Of a DNA stretch of 64,000 bases, positions 36,001 to 44,556 are shown in pieces. The notes beneath the pieces were generated by a model. That model saw only the letters and a list, made by a program, of their open reading frames with translations. It was not told where the DNA came from and made no database searches. The DNA lies in contig CBDDJJ010000002.1 in assembly GCA_965229625.1 (NCBI GenBank), positions 310,001-374,000 of the forward strand. The letters run 5' to 3'. This DNA comes from JANQIO01 sp965229625 (lineage in GTDB: Bacteria > Pseudomonadota > Gammaproteobacteria > Pseudomonadales > Halieaceae). The first letter of the stretch is position 1. The number at the start of each line of letters is the position of its first letter. Position numbers and translations under genes: made by a program.

Positions 36001-39000
36001 GGCGTCAAACTCTGCCGCACTGCGCCCCGGGTTTGCGCCCTGGAACTCCCGCAGCGCGGCCTGGTACTGGGCATCGTTGATCGGTAGCTGGTCCGGTGTC
36101 GTCAACCTGGGCCGGGTGCCAATGTCGGGCCCGCGAATGGCAGTGCGCGCGCCACGCCACATCGAGCCGGCGGCGCTCATGCCTCCGCTCATGCCCAGTC
36201 CCATGCCGATTCCCATGCCTACCTCGGTGGCCACCCCGGTGAGCACGTTGCCGATCTGGAACCCACCCTCCCAGTTGCGGTCATCGATCATGTTGCTGAC
36301 CACCGCGGTGGGCAGGGCACCGACCGCGTTTTCCACCGACTCGGAGACACCGATGGCCAGCAGCCGCTGGTAGCCTGCCCGCTGGTGCATCTGCGACAGC
36401 AGCTGCGAGCTGGGCATGCGCCGCGCCAGTGGACCGACATCCCCGAGCCGGGCCAGCATGGCGCCAAGCCGCCGCTGGATGCTCTGGATGGAGCCACGGA
36501 TACCGCTGCGTGTCGCCGAAGACGCCACCACACCCGCGGCCTGGCGAAGCCCCAGCAGGCGATTGCCGATACCCGCGGTGGCCGCCGCCACTATGGCGTC
36601 GACGACACCAATACCCACGTCCGTGGCCATGGCTTCCCAACCATAGCGATTACCCAACATGGCCATGCGCACCCCGACCGAAGTCATGGTGCCAGCCAGC
36701 GAGGCAATCAGGGCCGCCGCCACCGGCGCAGCGGTACCGCCGGTGAAGAAAGTAATGAGGGCACCCACCGCCACCGCCACCACCATGCTGGCCGTGTTGG
36801 CAATCGAGTCGGTAATCGCTGAGACTCGAGCCCGGTGCTGTTCAACCGCAGACTTGACGGCCTCCTGGTTGAAGGCGAACTCGCTGAGAAGGTGATCGCG
36901 ACGGCGTCGATCCTCCAGTGTAATCACCGGCTCTCGCAGGCGCTCCGCGTTCTCCTCAAGTTGCTGGCGGCGGAACGCAATCAGGTCGTGTTCAGCACCC
37001 CCCACCTCGATGCCGAAGAAGTAGGAAGGTTCAGCCAATTCCTCACGCAGGCGGGCGATGCGCTCGGCGTCTTCCAGGGTCATGGGCCGGCCTTCGAGCG
37101 CCACCTGCATGTCCAGGGCGTCGTCGCCGCTCAGCTCGCCAAAGCCGAGATTGCTCCAGCCGCCCAGCAGGCCGTCGCGCATGGACTGTCCGCCGTGGTT
37201 CTCACGCCAGAGATCGTCCATCTCGGCAATTTCCTCAGGTGTTGCACCCTCGACGGCGCGGCGCGCGGCCGCCTCATCGGTTCCCCACACCCGGGTAGCA
37301 AAGTCCAGCCGCTGGTAGCGGCTCAGGTAGCCGCCCTGCTCCAGCGCTGTCAGTGCGTGTTCACCGGTGTCGCCACTGGTCGCCCGTTCAACCGCTGACT
37401 CCAGGCTCTCGTCGTACTCCTCCTGGTAGATTTCATCCATTCGAGCTGTATCAGACTCGGCGCGTCGGCGGGCCGCAGCTTCCATGGTGCGCTCGTTCTC
37501 GACCTCCAACTGCTGGCGCATTGCGTATATCTCTTCGCCGGTGAGACGCTCGCCGGTATCCAGGAAGTGCGCTTCGTCGCGCTGGCGAATTTCTTCTTCC
37601 ATCTGCCGGCGCAGCTCCGGCTCCATGTCACGACGCACACCCTCCAACGCGCGGTCATAACGCCGCTCGACCACGTCAATGACCACGTCGTCGCTGGCAT
37701 AAAAGATCGAGTCGTTCTCGATGGCGATGCGCGCAGCCTCGGCACGCAGCTCGTTGTTGTTGAGCGTGGCCACAACGAGGTCTCGATTGGGGCCTTCCTC
37801 AAAGCGCTCTTCCACCGCACCTTCCAGGGTGCGCCAGGGGTAGCGCTCGTTGTAGCGGTTCTCAACCTCGTTGACGCGGCGCTGCATCTCGGCCTGGAAC
37901 TGGGCATCGGTCCACTGTTCCCTGGTGGCCTGCGCAGCCACTTCACTGCGAATGGTGTCGTAGACTGCGGTGAATTCGTCACGGCTGCCGGCCTCAAACT
38001 CGGTGCCATAGGCCAGGTTGAAGGCGTAGCCCCAGGAAAAACCGTGCAGCGACTGATCAACAGCGATGGCGTCCGCCAGTGCTGTGTCGCTCGCCATCAG
38101 GGCGTCGGCCCGGTCGGCGTCGTGGTCGGACAAGGTGGCCCAGTCGTTCAGTTCTTCGCGCAGCAGGGGCCCAAGATCGCGACCGTAGTCGCGTTGGTAG
38201 GCGGCGACGATGGCCTGGATCTCTTCTGGAGACTTGTTGCGCAGGGTCTGGAAGATCAGGTCTTCTTCAGTACCCAGGCCAGTGCCCAGCCAGGTTTCCT
38301 CCATGGCCATATGCAGGGCGGCCGCGTCAGCCACCGCCTGGTCACCGGACAGCAGGGAACGGGCTCGATTGCGTTCCCCGTCAGTGTCCATTTCACTGCG
38401 CAAAGCTGCATCCAGCGTTTCCCCGTAGTTGCTTTGGTAGGCCTCGCGAACCGCCTTGGCCTGCACCGGGTTGAGCCCGGCCAGGGCTGCAAAAACATCT
38501 TCCTCCTCAGTACCCAGTCCGGTAATCCCCGGGTTGAAGGCACCGTGAAGCCGCGTGGCACGATCTCCGGCATCGAAATCGCCGGAATAAGCCCGGCCGA
38601 TTTCTTCCAGCGTGCCCCAGTGGAAAGAGCCGTTGAGCACCAGGCCTTCAAGACGGGATTTCAACTCCGCGCTACGCGAGCTGTAGATGCGCTCTCGGAT
38701 ACCCACCGCAACGGCATAGATCGGGTCATTGGGCTCTTCGAAATAGGCCTGGATAACCGCCCGCTCTTCGTCTGTAAGCTGGTTACCCTGCAGCAATTGC
38801 TGCTCGGTAATGCCGTCGGCTGCCGCGCGCTCGACCTGGCTCATCATGTCGACGTAGCCGGAGGCGACTTCGGCGTGCTCGGCGTTCTGGGTGGTCTCCC
38901 AGGCTTCGGTGTTGGCCTTGGCCTGCCCATACCAGTCTTCGATCATGGCCACGAAGCGATCCCAGAAGCTGGTCTCCTCGCCCAGTTCTGTGGACGCCCA

Positions 39001-40881
39001 GTCGCGAATCGACAGGCGGGCGGTCACACCGGCCTCGTTGATGCCGTCGCGATGCGCCTGGGTGCGGGTGCTGGCCTGGGTTTTCAGTTTGCCGAACTGG
39101 CCGCGGACTTCCCGCTCCTTCTTCTGCAACCACGTGCGGCTCTCGGCCACCAGCTCCTGGATCTGTAGCTGGGTGCGCTCGTCGGGATCCTGGTTGAGCT
39201 GGAATTCGTCCTGCTGGACGGCGTAGCGGTAAGCGCTGATCTGGGCACGCTGCAGGCTGTCCAGTTCAGACGCGCGGGATTCCCCGGCGCGGCGGTAGCT
39301 GGCGTCCTGGCCGGCCACAAAGGAGTTCACCTCACCCAGCAGGCGATCGCGCCGGCCCTCGATAGCCAGCACCCGGTCGGCACCGCCAGCAGAAGCCTGC
39401 ACTTCCTCGGCCTGCTCATCCATGCCCCGGCGGGCACCGGCAATCGCATCTGCGACGGCCTGGTTCTCTGCTGTGACGGCGGCGCCCTCGCGGGCAATAC
39501 TCATCTGCAGTTGCTCTTCCTCGCGACGCCGCTCTTCCTCGAGAAAGTTGCGGCGATCCTGCACCGCCTGGTCGAGGTCTTCGGCCGCAATACCTGCCTG
39601 CTCACGAATCGAATCCAGTTGCTGACCGAACACGTTGGCAAAGTCGCCCACCATGTCGGAGCCAAGGTTCCGGGTGGCCGGGACCTCATTGAGGATACCG
39701 GCCACAAAAGCGCTACCGCGGGCGCGCTCTATCATGCGCTCAGCCTCACCGTTTGGGTCCTGCAACAGCCTTGCCAACGCCTGGGACAAGGTAGCGCGGT
39801 TCTCCGGCGGCACCTGCGCCTGGGCCGGTGGCGGCACATCGATCAGCGGCTGCTGAACGCCCTCCCCGTCCTCCACGCTGGGGGTGGTCATCAACGCTTC
39901 CCACTGCTGTTGCAGGCGGGTGCGCGCCCGGTCGCTGGGATCGCTGACCTGCGGGCCCTCGTCCATGAAGGTGCTGAGCTGGCGTATGACGTTGGGCGGC
40001 AGCGGTCGGCGACCCATTTCCGGCAAGTTGTCCTGGGGGGTGCGCACCAGCCTCGGCGGCGTCTGGTCAGGCAGGGTCTTGTTGGAGGCTGCCTGCAGTG
40101 GCTCCTGGATCGTCGGCACCGGGTTGTCCGGGCTGGACAGTGCGTTGGGCAGGTCCGCCGGCACCGGCGGCATCGCTTCGGCTGCGCTGGGTTCCACACC
40201 GTCACGCCTGGCCTGCTGCTCGCGCTCAGCGCGCTCGCGCACGAATTCAGCCTCGCGGGTGGCAGCGGTACCCGCGGTGATCTGCCCTCTCGGTATTGCC
40301 TGGGCCCGGGAAGAGACCTGTTGGCGTATGGCCGCCATGCCTGCAGGTGGCGTGGCCAGCCGCGGCGGCGAGGGCCGGCTTTCTTCCAGCTGCTCATCGA
40401 GTTGCTGGGTAAGAACTTCGCCGGGATTGTCCTCATTGAGTTCCGCCGGCTCATCCTCCGCAGGCGGTGGCGTTCCGGTCTCACTCTCAGCGTCGGCTTG
40501 CTCCGCTTCCGCTTCGGCCGCGGTGTCAACTTCTGCTGCCGTGTCTTCCGCAACGTCTGGGGCGGGCTCACCGGTGTCGACGGTGTCTGCCTCGGCGGCT
40601 TCTACGGCGCCGTCACCGCCGCCCTCGGCAGGCGGTGCTCCAGGCACAGGCTGCGCACCGGCGCCTGTCGCACCGGTGTCCACCTCGCGTTCAGCTTCCG
40701 CCTCACCGCCGGATGCCTGCAGAAATGTTGGGATGCGTGGTTCTTCTTCCGCCTCACCGCGAGGCCCGCGGCGGGCGAGGATTTGCGCCCGGCGGCGCAG
40801 GAAGTGGCGGCGGTCAGCCTCGCCTTCGGGGTTGGGCGCGGGGGCCTGGGGCTTGGGAACAATGCCGACCTTGCATTTCAT
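33007..40881 (-). CDS. Giant injection-system cargo: annexin-like repeats, hydrophobic segment and C-terminal HNH nuclease
   Basis: 2,624 aa; ATG at 40881 overlaps the ATPase stop as ATGA. Order: disordered Pro/Glu/Ala-rich region (~1-430); coiled coil (~440-680); annexin-like repeats near 787 (GLGTEEEDVFAAL), 867 (GLGTEEDLIFQTL) and 1198 (WGTDEAAARRAVEG); a hydrophobic Gly/Ala-rich segment (~1355-1580) resembling translocation or pore modules; a conserved-looking domain with VGPGARAVDIQMHAGTVRAM (~1830); helical repeats (~1900-2250); a long coiled coil (~2270-2480); and an HNH-type end. There, DHIYPFKK gives H2530, followed by ENLAPLQTSRNDSKQD, the N...N..K layout of HNH enzymes without zinc cysteines. 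Predicted action: cleavage of nucleic acid in the target. No DUF4157 zinc-peptidase motif is seen. Confidence 0.8.
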   Translation of the reverse strand: MKCKVGIVPKPQAPAPNPEGEADRRHFLRRRAQILARRGPRGEAEEEPRIPTFLQASGGEAEAEREVDTGATGAGAQPVPGAPPAEGGGDGAVEAAEADTVDTGEPAPDVAEDTAAEVDTAAEAEAEQADAESETGTPPPAEDEPAELNEDNPGEVLTQQLDEQLEESRPSPPRLATPPAGMAAIRQQVSSRAQAIPRGQITAGTAATREAEFVRERAEREQQARRDGVEPSAAEAMPPVPADLPNALSSPDNPVPTIQEPLQAASNKTLPDQTPPRLVRTPQDNLPEMGRRPLPPNVIRQLSTFMDEGPQVSDPSDRARTRLQQQWEALMTTPSVEDGEGVQQPLIDVPPPAQAQVPPENRATLSQALARLLQDPNGEAERMIERARGSAFVAGILNEVPATRNLGSDMVGDFANVFGQQLDSIREQAGIAAEDLDQAVQDRRNFLEEERRREEEQLQMSIAREGAAVTAENQAVADAIAGARRGMDEQAEEVQASAGGADRVLAIEGRRDRLLGEVNSFVAGQDASYRRAGESRASELDSLQRAQISAYRYAVQQDEFQLNQDPDERTQLQIQELVAESRTWLQKKEREVRGQFGKLKTQASTRTQAHRDGINEAGVTARLSIRDWASTELGEETSFWDRFVAMIEDWYGQAKANTEAWETTQNAEHAEVASGYVDMMSQVERAAADGITEQQLLQGNQLTDEERAVIQAYFEEPNDPIYAVAVGIRERIYSSRSAELKSRLEGLVLNGSFHWGTLEEIGRAYSGDFDAGDRATRLHGAFNPGITGLGTEEEDVFAALAGLNPVQAKAVREAYQSNYGETLDAALRSEMDTDGERNRARSLLSGDQAVADAAALHMAMEETWLGTGLGTEEDLIFQTLRNKSPEEIQAIVAAYQRDYGRDLGPLLREELNDWATLSDHDADRADALMASDTALADAIAVDQSLHGFSWGYAFNLAYGTEFEAGSRDEFTAVYDTIRSEVAAQATREQWTDAQFQAEMQRRVNEVENRYNERYPWRTLEGAVEERFEEGPNRDLVVATLNNNELRAEAARIAIENDSIFYASDDVVIDVVERRYDRALEGVRRDMEPELRRQMEEEIRQRDEAHFLDTGERLTGEEIYAMRQQLEVENERTMEAAARRRAESDTARMDEIYQEEYDESLESAVERATSGDTGEHALTALEQGGYLSRYQRLDFATRVWGTDEAAARRAVEGATPEEIAEMDDLWRENHGGQSMRDGLLGGWSNLGFGELSGDDALDMQVALEGRPMTLEDAERIARLREELAEPSYFFGIEVGGAEHDLIAFRRQQLEENAERLREPVITLEDRRRRDHLLSEFAFNQEAVKSAVEQHRARVSAITDSIANTASMVVAVAVGALITFFTGGTAAPVAAALIASLAGTMTSVGVRMAMLGNRYGWEAMATDVGIGVVDAIVAAATAGIGNRLLGLRQAAGVVASSATRSGIRGSIQSIQRRLGAMLARLGDVGPLARRMPSSQLLSQMHQRAGYQRLLAIGVSESVENAVGALPTAVVSNMIDDRNWEGGFQIGNVLTGVATEVGMGIGMGLGMSGGMSAAGSMWRGARTAIRGPDIGTRPRLTTPDQLPINDAQYQAALREFQGANPGRSAAEFDAFIQSERQGHLQDFLQRNPGRTEADFDAHLRDDAGIWRAEFEEMNRGRAIDFDAEQGRRSGQALSEAHEQAQARQAVRDELTDALPESRRADLADVPITRLSDAEFTRATGRLTGDAGVVIRDGQAHVVVREGASPASVRDAVGRLAEVTAPGTGGRVTDPAAALPRDLRGRVNVETNPDLPPRSVQVHYESHNGLIVGMWVEVGPGARAVDIQMHAGTVRAMRRLQGLSGQIRQVLDRMAQWLGRNPRPAPGTRAFEADLELKKLPGILEERALALSRAGSLEEQVRIAAEIEHLQAQMAEHARFVNSIEAEPGRGFVAAESLTDAQVQQRIAEFETPEVQQALRDLDPAEQSQALMHFGAMRNVVDSAVLSGGDPARAVGQFVDTWRALNALPEASPQLTGQLLAQAGNLTDGHAHLEQLAGLVGQIRDFRDPPEGLAGRMLGQLLADSDPQLAMANIRQMTDIVAGLPKRSQPHGLRLLDIVSRLDDTGTAVRAVEIAAPLKSKTGIALGRLVDDWQQVHQLSNGDPHVTGRLMGHIAKVEDPVATLRDLRATVEELHGLPDRSADLSKTWLGLIARSESPGTVVRSLRDALTFMGRGPRDSRASCANILDIIARRSSWVDDLATLNGQLPRMGLYFDDRRAVVRQLEHLWRAEQRVTELTSAAQQLTTRRVEAEARAAESRREVASLEREAEIADAEAHAHRARADELDAQADLHRAEGRAQEAADATRQAEEARSHAQDAEDTAEAARRLGEDERARGLDAEADDARQSEQRALEDLERAELGRDRMRELSDRIHRLNQDISDLRDDMQRRMSTIEDKTRERQLIGQREAAARQFESELTAAQELTDAEILRLRGKTPDKAAREATVDNPSGQDRAASGNPKDWITGEELDPGDARPDHIYPFKKIVAEYGFGELPLSDQLAILNMQENLAPLQTSRNDSKQDSGVAEWLDGKAKHAPQISQARRQRVLAREAQARKAVRDEIRRRLEAWRSR

Positions 40882-42836
40882 GGAGCGTCCGCAAGAAACT
40901 GCCGCACCTCACCCGGGACCGGCTTGCCCTGTTTGCGGTACTCAGCGGCGACCGCCTGGCATAGCAATGCGCAGTCAATGATATCGGTGCCCGCCCGCAC
41001 CGCGGCATCCAGCACGATATTGCGTATCTGGCCCCCGCTGATATCGCAACAGGCGGCCAGCATATTGAGCTCACTGTGTCGCAGGCTATGACGCTCACCC
41101 AGGTGGGACAGCCAGAGATCCCTGCGCTCTTCGGGGCCAGGTGCCGGGAATTCCATTATTACGTCGAGGCGGCGGGTGAAGGCCGCGTCGAGACGCTGTC
41201 GACTGTTGCTGGTGAGCACCACGATGCCGTCGTAGCTCTCGATGCGCTGCAACAGGAAATTGGTCTGGGCGTTGGCGAAGCGATCATTGCTGTCCTTGAT
41301 GTCCGTGCGTTTACCGAACAGCGCATCCGCCTCATCGAACAGCAGGACCACGTCATCCGCCTCCGCACGCGCCAGCAGGCGGGCGAGGTTCTTCTCTGTT
41401 TCACCGATGTATTTGCTGGACACCGCCGCGCTGTCCACGCGGTAGAGCGGCAAACCCAGCCGGGTCGCCAGCCAGGCTGCCGCCAGGGTCTTGCCGGTGC
41501 CCGATGGTCCGAAGAACAGCGCTCGCACGCCTGACTGGTAGCGCGTACGCAAGGTGACGCCCAGTCCCTGCGCCAGGTCTTCGCGACGTTTGCAGCGCCG
41601 CAAGAGGTTATTGAGCTCCTCCCGGGTGGCGTCACGCAGCACCAGCGCTGCGTCGGGAACGTCATGACTCACCGGTTCCGCCAACCCACCCAGAGCCTGC
41701 CGATCACCCCAGGCCGCCCGACGTAAGTCGCTAAATTCCACCGGCCGGCCTTCCAGTTGCGCCCGGCGCCGGGCGCGCTGGGCGAGCGCCTTTATGCGTT
41801 GCGCCCCGACCCGGTAGCGCTGGCCCAGGTCCTCCTGCTCAAGTTCCGGCAAGGCTTCGCGCCACAGTGCTGCACGTTCCGTGGCACCGGTGACGGGAAT
41901 ACGCCAGCTCTCGAGACCGCCGTCGTCGCGGGAGAAACGTCCGTCGGGGCCGGTCACTACCAGCAACGGGCCGCTGTACCCGGGCAAGGCCGGCAGATGC
42001 ACCGTCTCACCGGGCGCCGCCTCCGCTGACAGCACCGGCAGGTGACAGCTGAGTTCACACCAGACACCCTGCGCCGGATCGATGCGCTCACTCCCCAGCC
42101 ACACGGGCTTGCGCATCAGGCAGCGGGCGATCCCGGCGGCCACTGCGCGCGCCTCGCTGGCATCCACGCAACGCAGCACCAGCCCAGCGCGGGCAATGCC
42201 GCGCAAGGCACTGGCCTGCTTGTGCACCGCTTCCAGCAAAGCCGGTGGCAGTGTTTGCGATTCCAGTAGCCGGGTGCCCGGCCACAATCCCTGGGGATGC
42301 ATTACACTGGCCACCAACTCCGGGTGGAGCCGCGGGCTTTGCTGTACCAGCGGCAAGTCCGGGGCGTCATCCCACAGCAGTACGCCAGCTTCGCTGAGCG
42401 GGCCATGACGCAGGCGACCGGCCAGCGCGTCACCCTCAACCAGGTCACCGAGCAAACGCTCTATCAGACCCAGCGAGGGTCGCGTACCGCCGTAGGGATG
42501 TTGCAGCGCACCGAGCAACGGCGGCAGCACCGGGTCGCGTTCCACCGCCAGCAACAGCGCGCAGCAGAGGCTCTCTTCGAGCTGGAGATTCAGGGCGCGG
42601 GACAGGTCGGCTACAAACTGGTCCGCCTGCGACGGGCGCAACAGCAGAGCTTTCAGACCTGCCCGCGTCCGCGGCGCCGCCGGGTAAGCCGCCAACGCAT
42701 CGGCCTGGCCACGCAGGCTGTCTGGCAGCAGCGCCAGCAGGGCCTGGGTCCAGAATGCGAACAGCGGCGCGGGGGCGCTTGTTTTCTGAGCCGTCGCCTG
42801 AGCGTTTGCCTGAGATGAGGGCTGAGGATCAAGCAT
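40878..42836 (-). CDS. AAA+ ATPase of the contractile injection system (Afp15/Pvc15-like)
   Basis: 652 aa from the ATG at 42836 (GGGAAG seven bases upstream; an ATG at 42842 is the alternative). Winged-helix-like N-terminal parts precede an AAA+ module: Walker A FGPSGTGKT (~442-450), Walker B VVLLFDEADALFGKR (~497-511), sensor/arginine finger FTRRLDVIMEFPAPGPEERR (~552-571). In Afp and PVC operons this ATPase is invariably present, near the tape measure, and is thought to help assembly or cargo loading; it is not a structural ClpV. It directly precedes the giant cargo gene, with an ATGA overlap. Confidence 0.9.
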   Translation of the reverse strand: MLDPQPSSQANAQATAQKTSAPAPLFAFWTQALLALLPDSLRGQADALAAYPAAPRTRAGLKALLLRPSQADQFVADLSRALNLQLEESLCCALLLAVERDPVLPPLLGALQHPYGGTRPSLGLIERLLGDLVEGDALAGRLRHGPLSEAGVLLWDDAPDLPLVQQSPRLHPELVASVMHPQGLWPGTRLLESQTLPPALLEAVHKQASALRGIARAGLVLRCVDASEARAVAAGIARCLMRKPVWLGSERIDPAQGVWCELSCHLPVLSAEAAPGETVHLPALPGYSGPLLVVTGPDGRFSRDDGGLESWRIPVTGATERAALWREALPELEQEDLGQRYRVGAQRIKALAQRARRRAQLEGRPVEFSDLRRAAWGDRQALGGLAEPVSHDVPDAALVLRDATREELNNLLRRCKRREDLAQGLGVTLRTRYQSGVRALFFGPSGTGKTLAAAWLATRLGLPLYRVDSAAVSSKYIGETEKNLARLLARAEADDVVLLFDEADALFGKRTDIKDSNDRFANAQTNFLLQRIESYDGIVVLTSNSRQRLDAAFTRRLDVIMEFPAPGPEERRDLWLSHLGERHSLRHSELNMLAACCDISGGQIRNIVLDAAVRAGTDIIDCALLCQAVAAEYRKQGKPVPGEVRQFLADAP

Positions 42837-44550
42837 CGCCATCTTCCCGCTGGATGTAGTGATACTGGACCACCCTGCCGAGGGCCGGCTGCCAGCCGGG
42901 GTCGATATCCAGCCCAAGCCTGCGGATCTGCAGGTCGCTGTCTTCCACCTTCAGGCAGATGTCCAGGTGGGTATCCGTGGCGGCGACCGCCCCGGGACGC
43001 TCGACCAGTCGGCGGATGTGCAGCCCGTGGCTGTATAGCCAGCGGGCACTGAGGCGCAGCCAACTGTCAGCCAGCACAGGCAGTTGCTCCCCACCGCGGT
43101 CGCTGGCACCTGCCAGGCTCAGCAGCACACGACCCGAGAGCGCCAGTTCTGCCCGCTGACCACCGATCTGACGATGCTGAACGCCAAACCGTTGCAGCTG
43201 GGGCTGAAGCAGTTGCCGCCACTCAGGCGGCGCCTGCCACTCGCCGGCGGCTTCACGATCACCAGCGTTCAGCCAGGCCAGCATTGGCTCATCACCGGCC
43301 AGCCCCAGCCACTGCCCGAGACGCTTCAACAAACAGGCAGGAAAATCTGCCTCGGCGAGCCAGGGATGTGCGGTCAGCGCTCGAGACAGACCCAGGTGCT
43401 GCCAGATCGGCCAAAGAAACAGCAGGCCGGCGGCGGGTGTCGGTCGACCGCCCCACAACCAGCTTCCTGCCCAGTTGAAATCCGTATCCGGAAACGGGCG
43501 TCGACGCAGAATGCGCGGTGCGTAGGGATCGGTCTCAATGGGTTCCGGCAGCGTGTCCGCCAGGGCAGGCGATTGGTCTGGCAGGTAATCAGTGAGCATT
43601 TCAGTCATCTGCGGAGCGGCGACTGGCACTGTTGTTGGCTCCCTGCGCGAGGCTGGCACCGGCGACGCCGGCGTGTTCCGGGCGAACTGCCGGGCAACGA
43701 CATCCGCCGCAGGCTCCCGGGTAAACGACTCGAGCACATTCCAGTCCTGCGCCGACAGGCTGACACCGGCCAGTTCATGGCAGGCCAGCAGCAACCACTG
43801 CAGCCGTTCGGGCTGATCGACGCCCTGCTGCAGCGCAGCCTGCAACTGCAGTCGAGAACCGGCCGGCAGGCGAGTCAGCAAACCCTGCACCGGCGCGCCC
43901 GCCAGTGGCGGCGAGGGCGTAATGGCATGCGCAATCTGCGTCGGGCTGAACCGCGGTTCCGAGGGAACAGGTTCAGCAACAACACGCGACCGGAGCCAGT
44001 CGCGCTGGCTGGTAAGACGCGGCGCCGGCAGTCGAGCGGCCAGAGCGGGCAATCGACCCAGTCTGTCTATATGACGCAAAACACTCAGCACGGTCTGCGC
44101 TGCGGGCGCCACGCGTTCAGCCGCGGCAATCACCGTGGCTTCGGTCACTTCCACCCGGCGCTCGGGCTCGATACCCAGCACCCGGCGCCAGTACCAGGCG
44201 CGCAAACTTTGCCCGCGCGCAATGCGTTCGACGACGGCACACAGCGCAGCGGCAGGCGTCGGAAACCAGACGGCCTCAGCCGTCGGTAGATCGTCACTGG
44301 CGGTGACCCGGCGAATGGCGCTGGCCGGCAGTGACCAGAGGCTGCGCTCAATGTGGCGCGACAGTTTGGCTCGCTCCGGCTTTGTGCCGATCACGCCCAG
44401 ATCCAGTCGGCGAATGTACACCACACCATTGCGCGGCAGGTTACCGAACGACGCGGTGCGCAAAGCATCTTCCAGCTCGACGGCGGCGTGGCGTGCCTGC
44501 TCAGGCTGCCGGGCGCGAATGCGCAGGGTCTGCACCTGCCGCTGCTGCAC
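42829..44550 (-). CDS. Candidate tape-measure protein of the injection system (Afp14/Pvc14-like)
   Basis: 573 aa. The N-terminal ~60 residues (AAVELEDALRTASF to VVYIRRLDLGVIGTKP) match the CIS_TMP layout, in which a short helical start leads to a strand with RxxLDLG. The C-terminal third has PAAGLLFLWPIWQHLGL, the family's AGLxLLWP signature, and ends in DLQIRRLGLDIDPGWQP. The middle is Pro-rich and variable. Tape-measure proteins run inside the tube and set its length; in Afp/PVC operons they lie just before the ATPase gene, as here. Length is within the known range, at the short side. Assignment rests on motifs and position. Confidence 0.7.
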   Translation of the reverse strand: MQQRQVQTLRIRARQPEQARHAAVELEDALRTASFGNLPRNGVVYIRRLDLGVIGTKPERAKLSRHIERSLWSLPASAIRRVTASDDLPTAEAVWFPTPAAALCAVVERIARGQSLRAWYWRRVLGIEPERRVEVTEATVIAAAERVAPAAQTVLSVLRHIDRLGRLPALAARLPAPRLTSQRDWLRSRVVAEPVPSEPRFSPTQIAHAITPSPPLAGAPVQGLLTRLPAGSRLQLQAALQQGVDQPERLQWLLLACHELAGVSLSAQDWNVLESFTREPAADVVARQFARNTPASPVPASRREPTTVPVAAPQMTEMLTDYLPDQSPALADTLPEPIETDPYAPRILRRRPFPDTDFNWAGSWLWGGRPTPAAGLLFLWPIWQHLGLSRALTAHPWLAEADFPACLLKRLGQWLGLAGDEPMLAWLNAGDREAAGEWQAPPEWRQLLQPQLQRFGVQHRQIGGQRAELALSGRVLLSLAGASDRGGEQLPVLADSWLRLSARWLYSHGLHIRRLVERPGAVAATDTHLDICLKVEDSDLQIRRLGLDIDPGWQPALGRVVQYHYIQREDGDA

Positions 44551-44556
44551 CCCGGC

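Noticed and set aside
33007..40881. DUF4157 zinc-peptidase domain expected in many eCIS-associated proteins
   Set aside because: I looked for the HExxH and S-H-P-x-D-x-x-E-x-E-A-D pattern and found neither in the giant protein.
39511..41091. 526-codon open frame on the plus strand within the giant gene
   Set aside because: It spans the giant-gene/ATPase junction in antisense, with low-complexity composition. The real genes on the minus strand have clear domains and an ATGA overlap.
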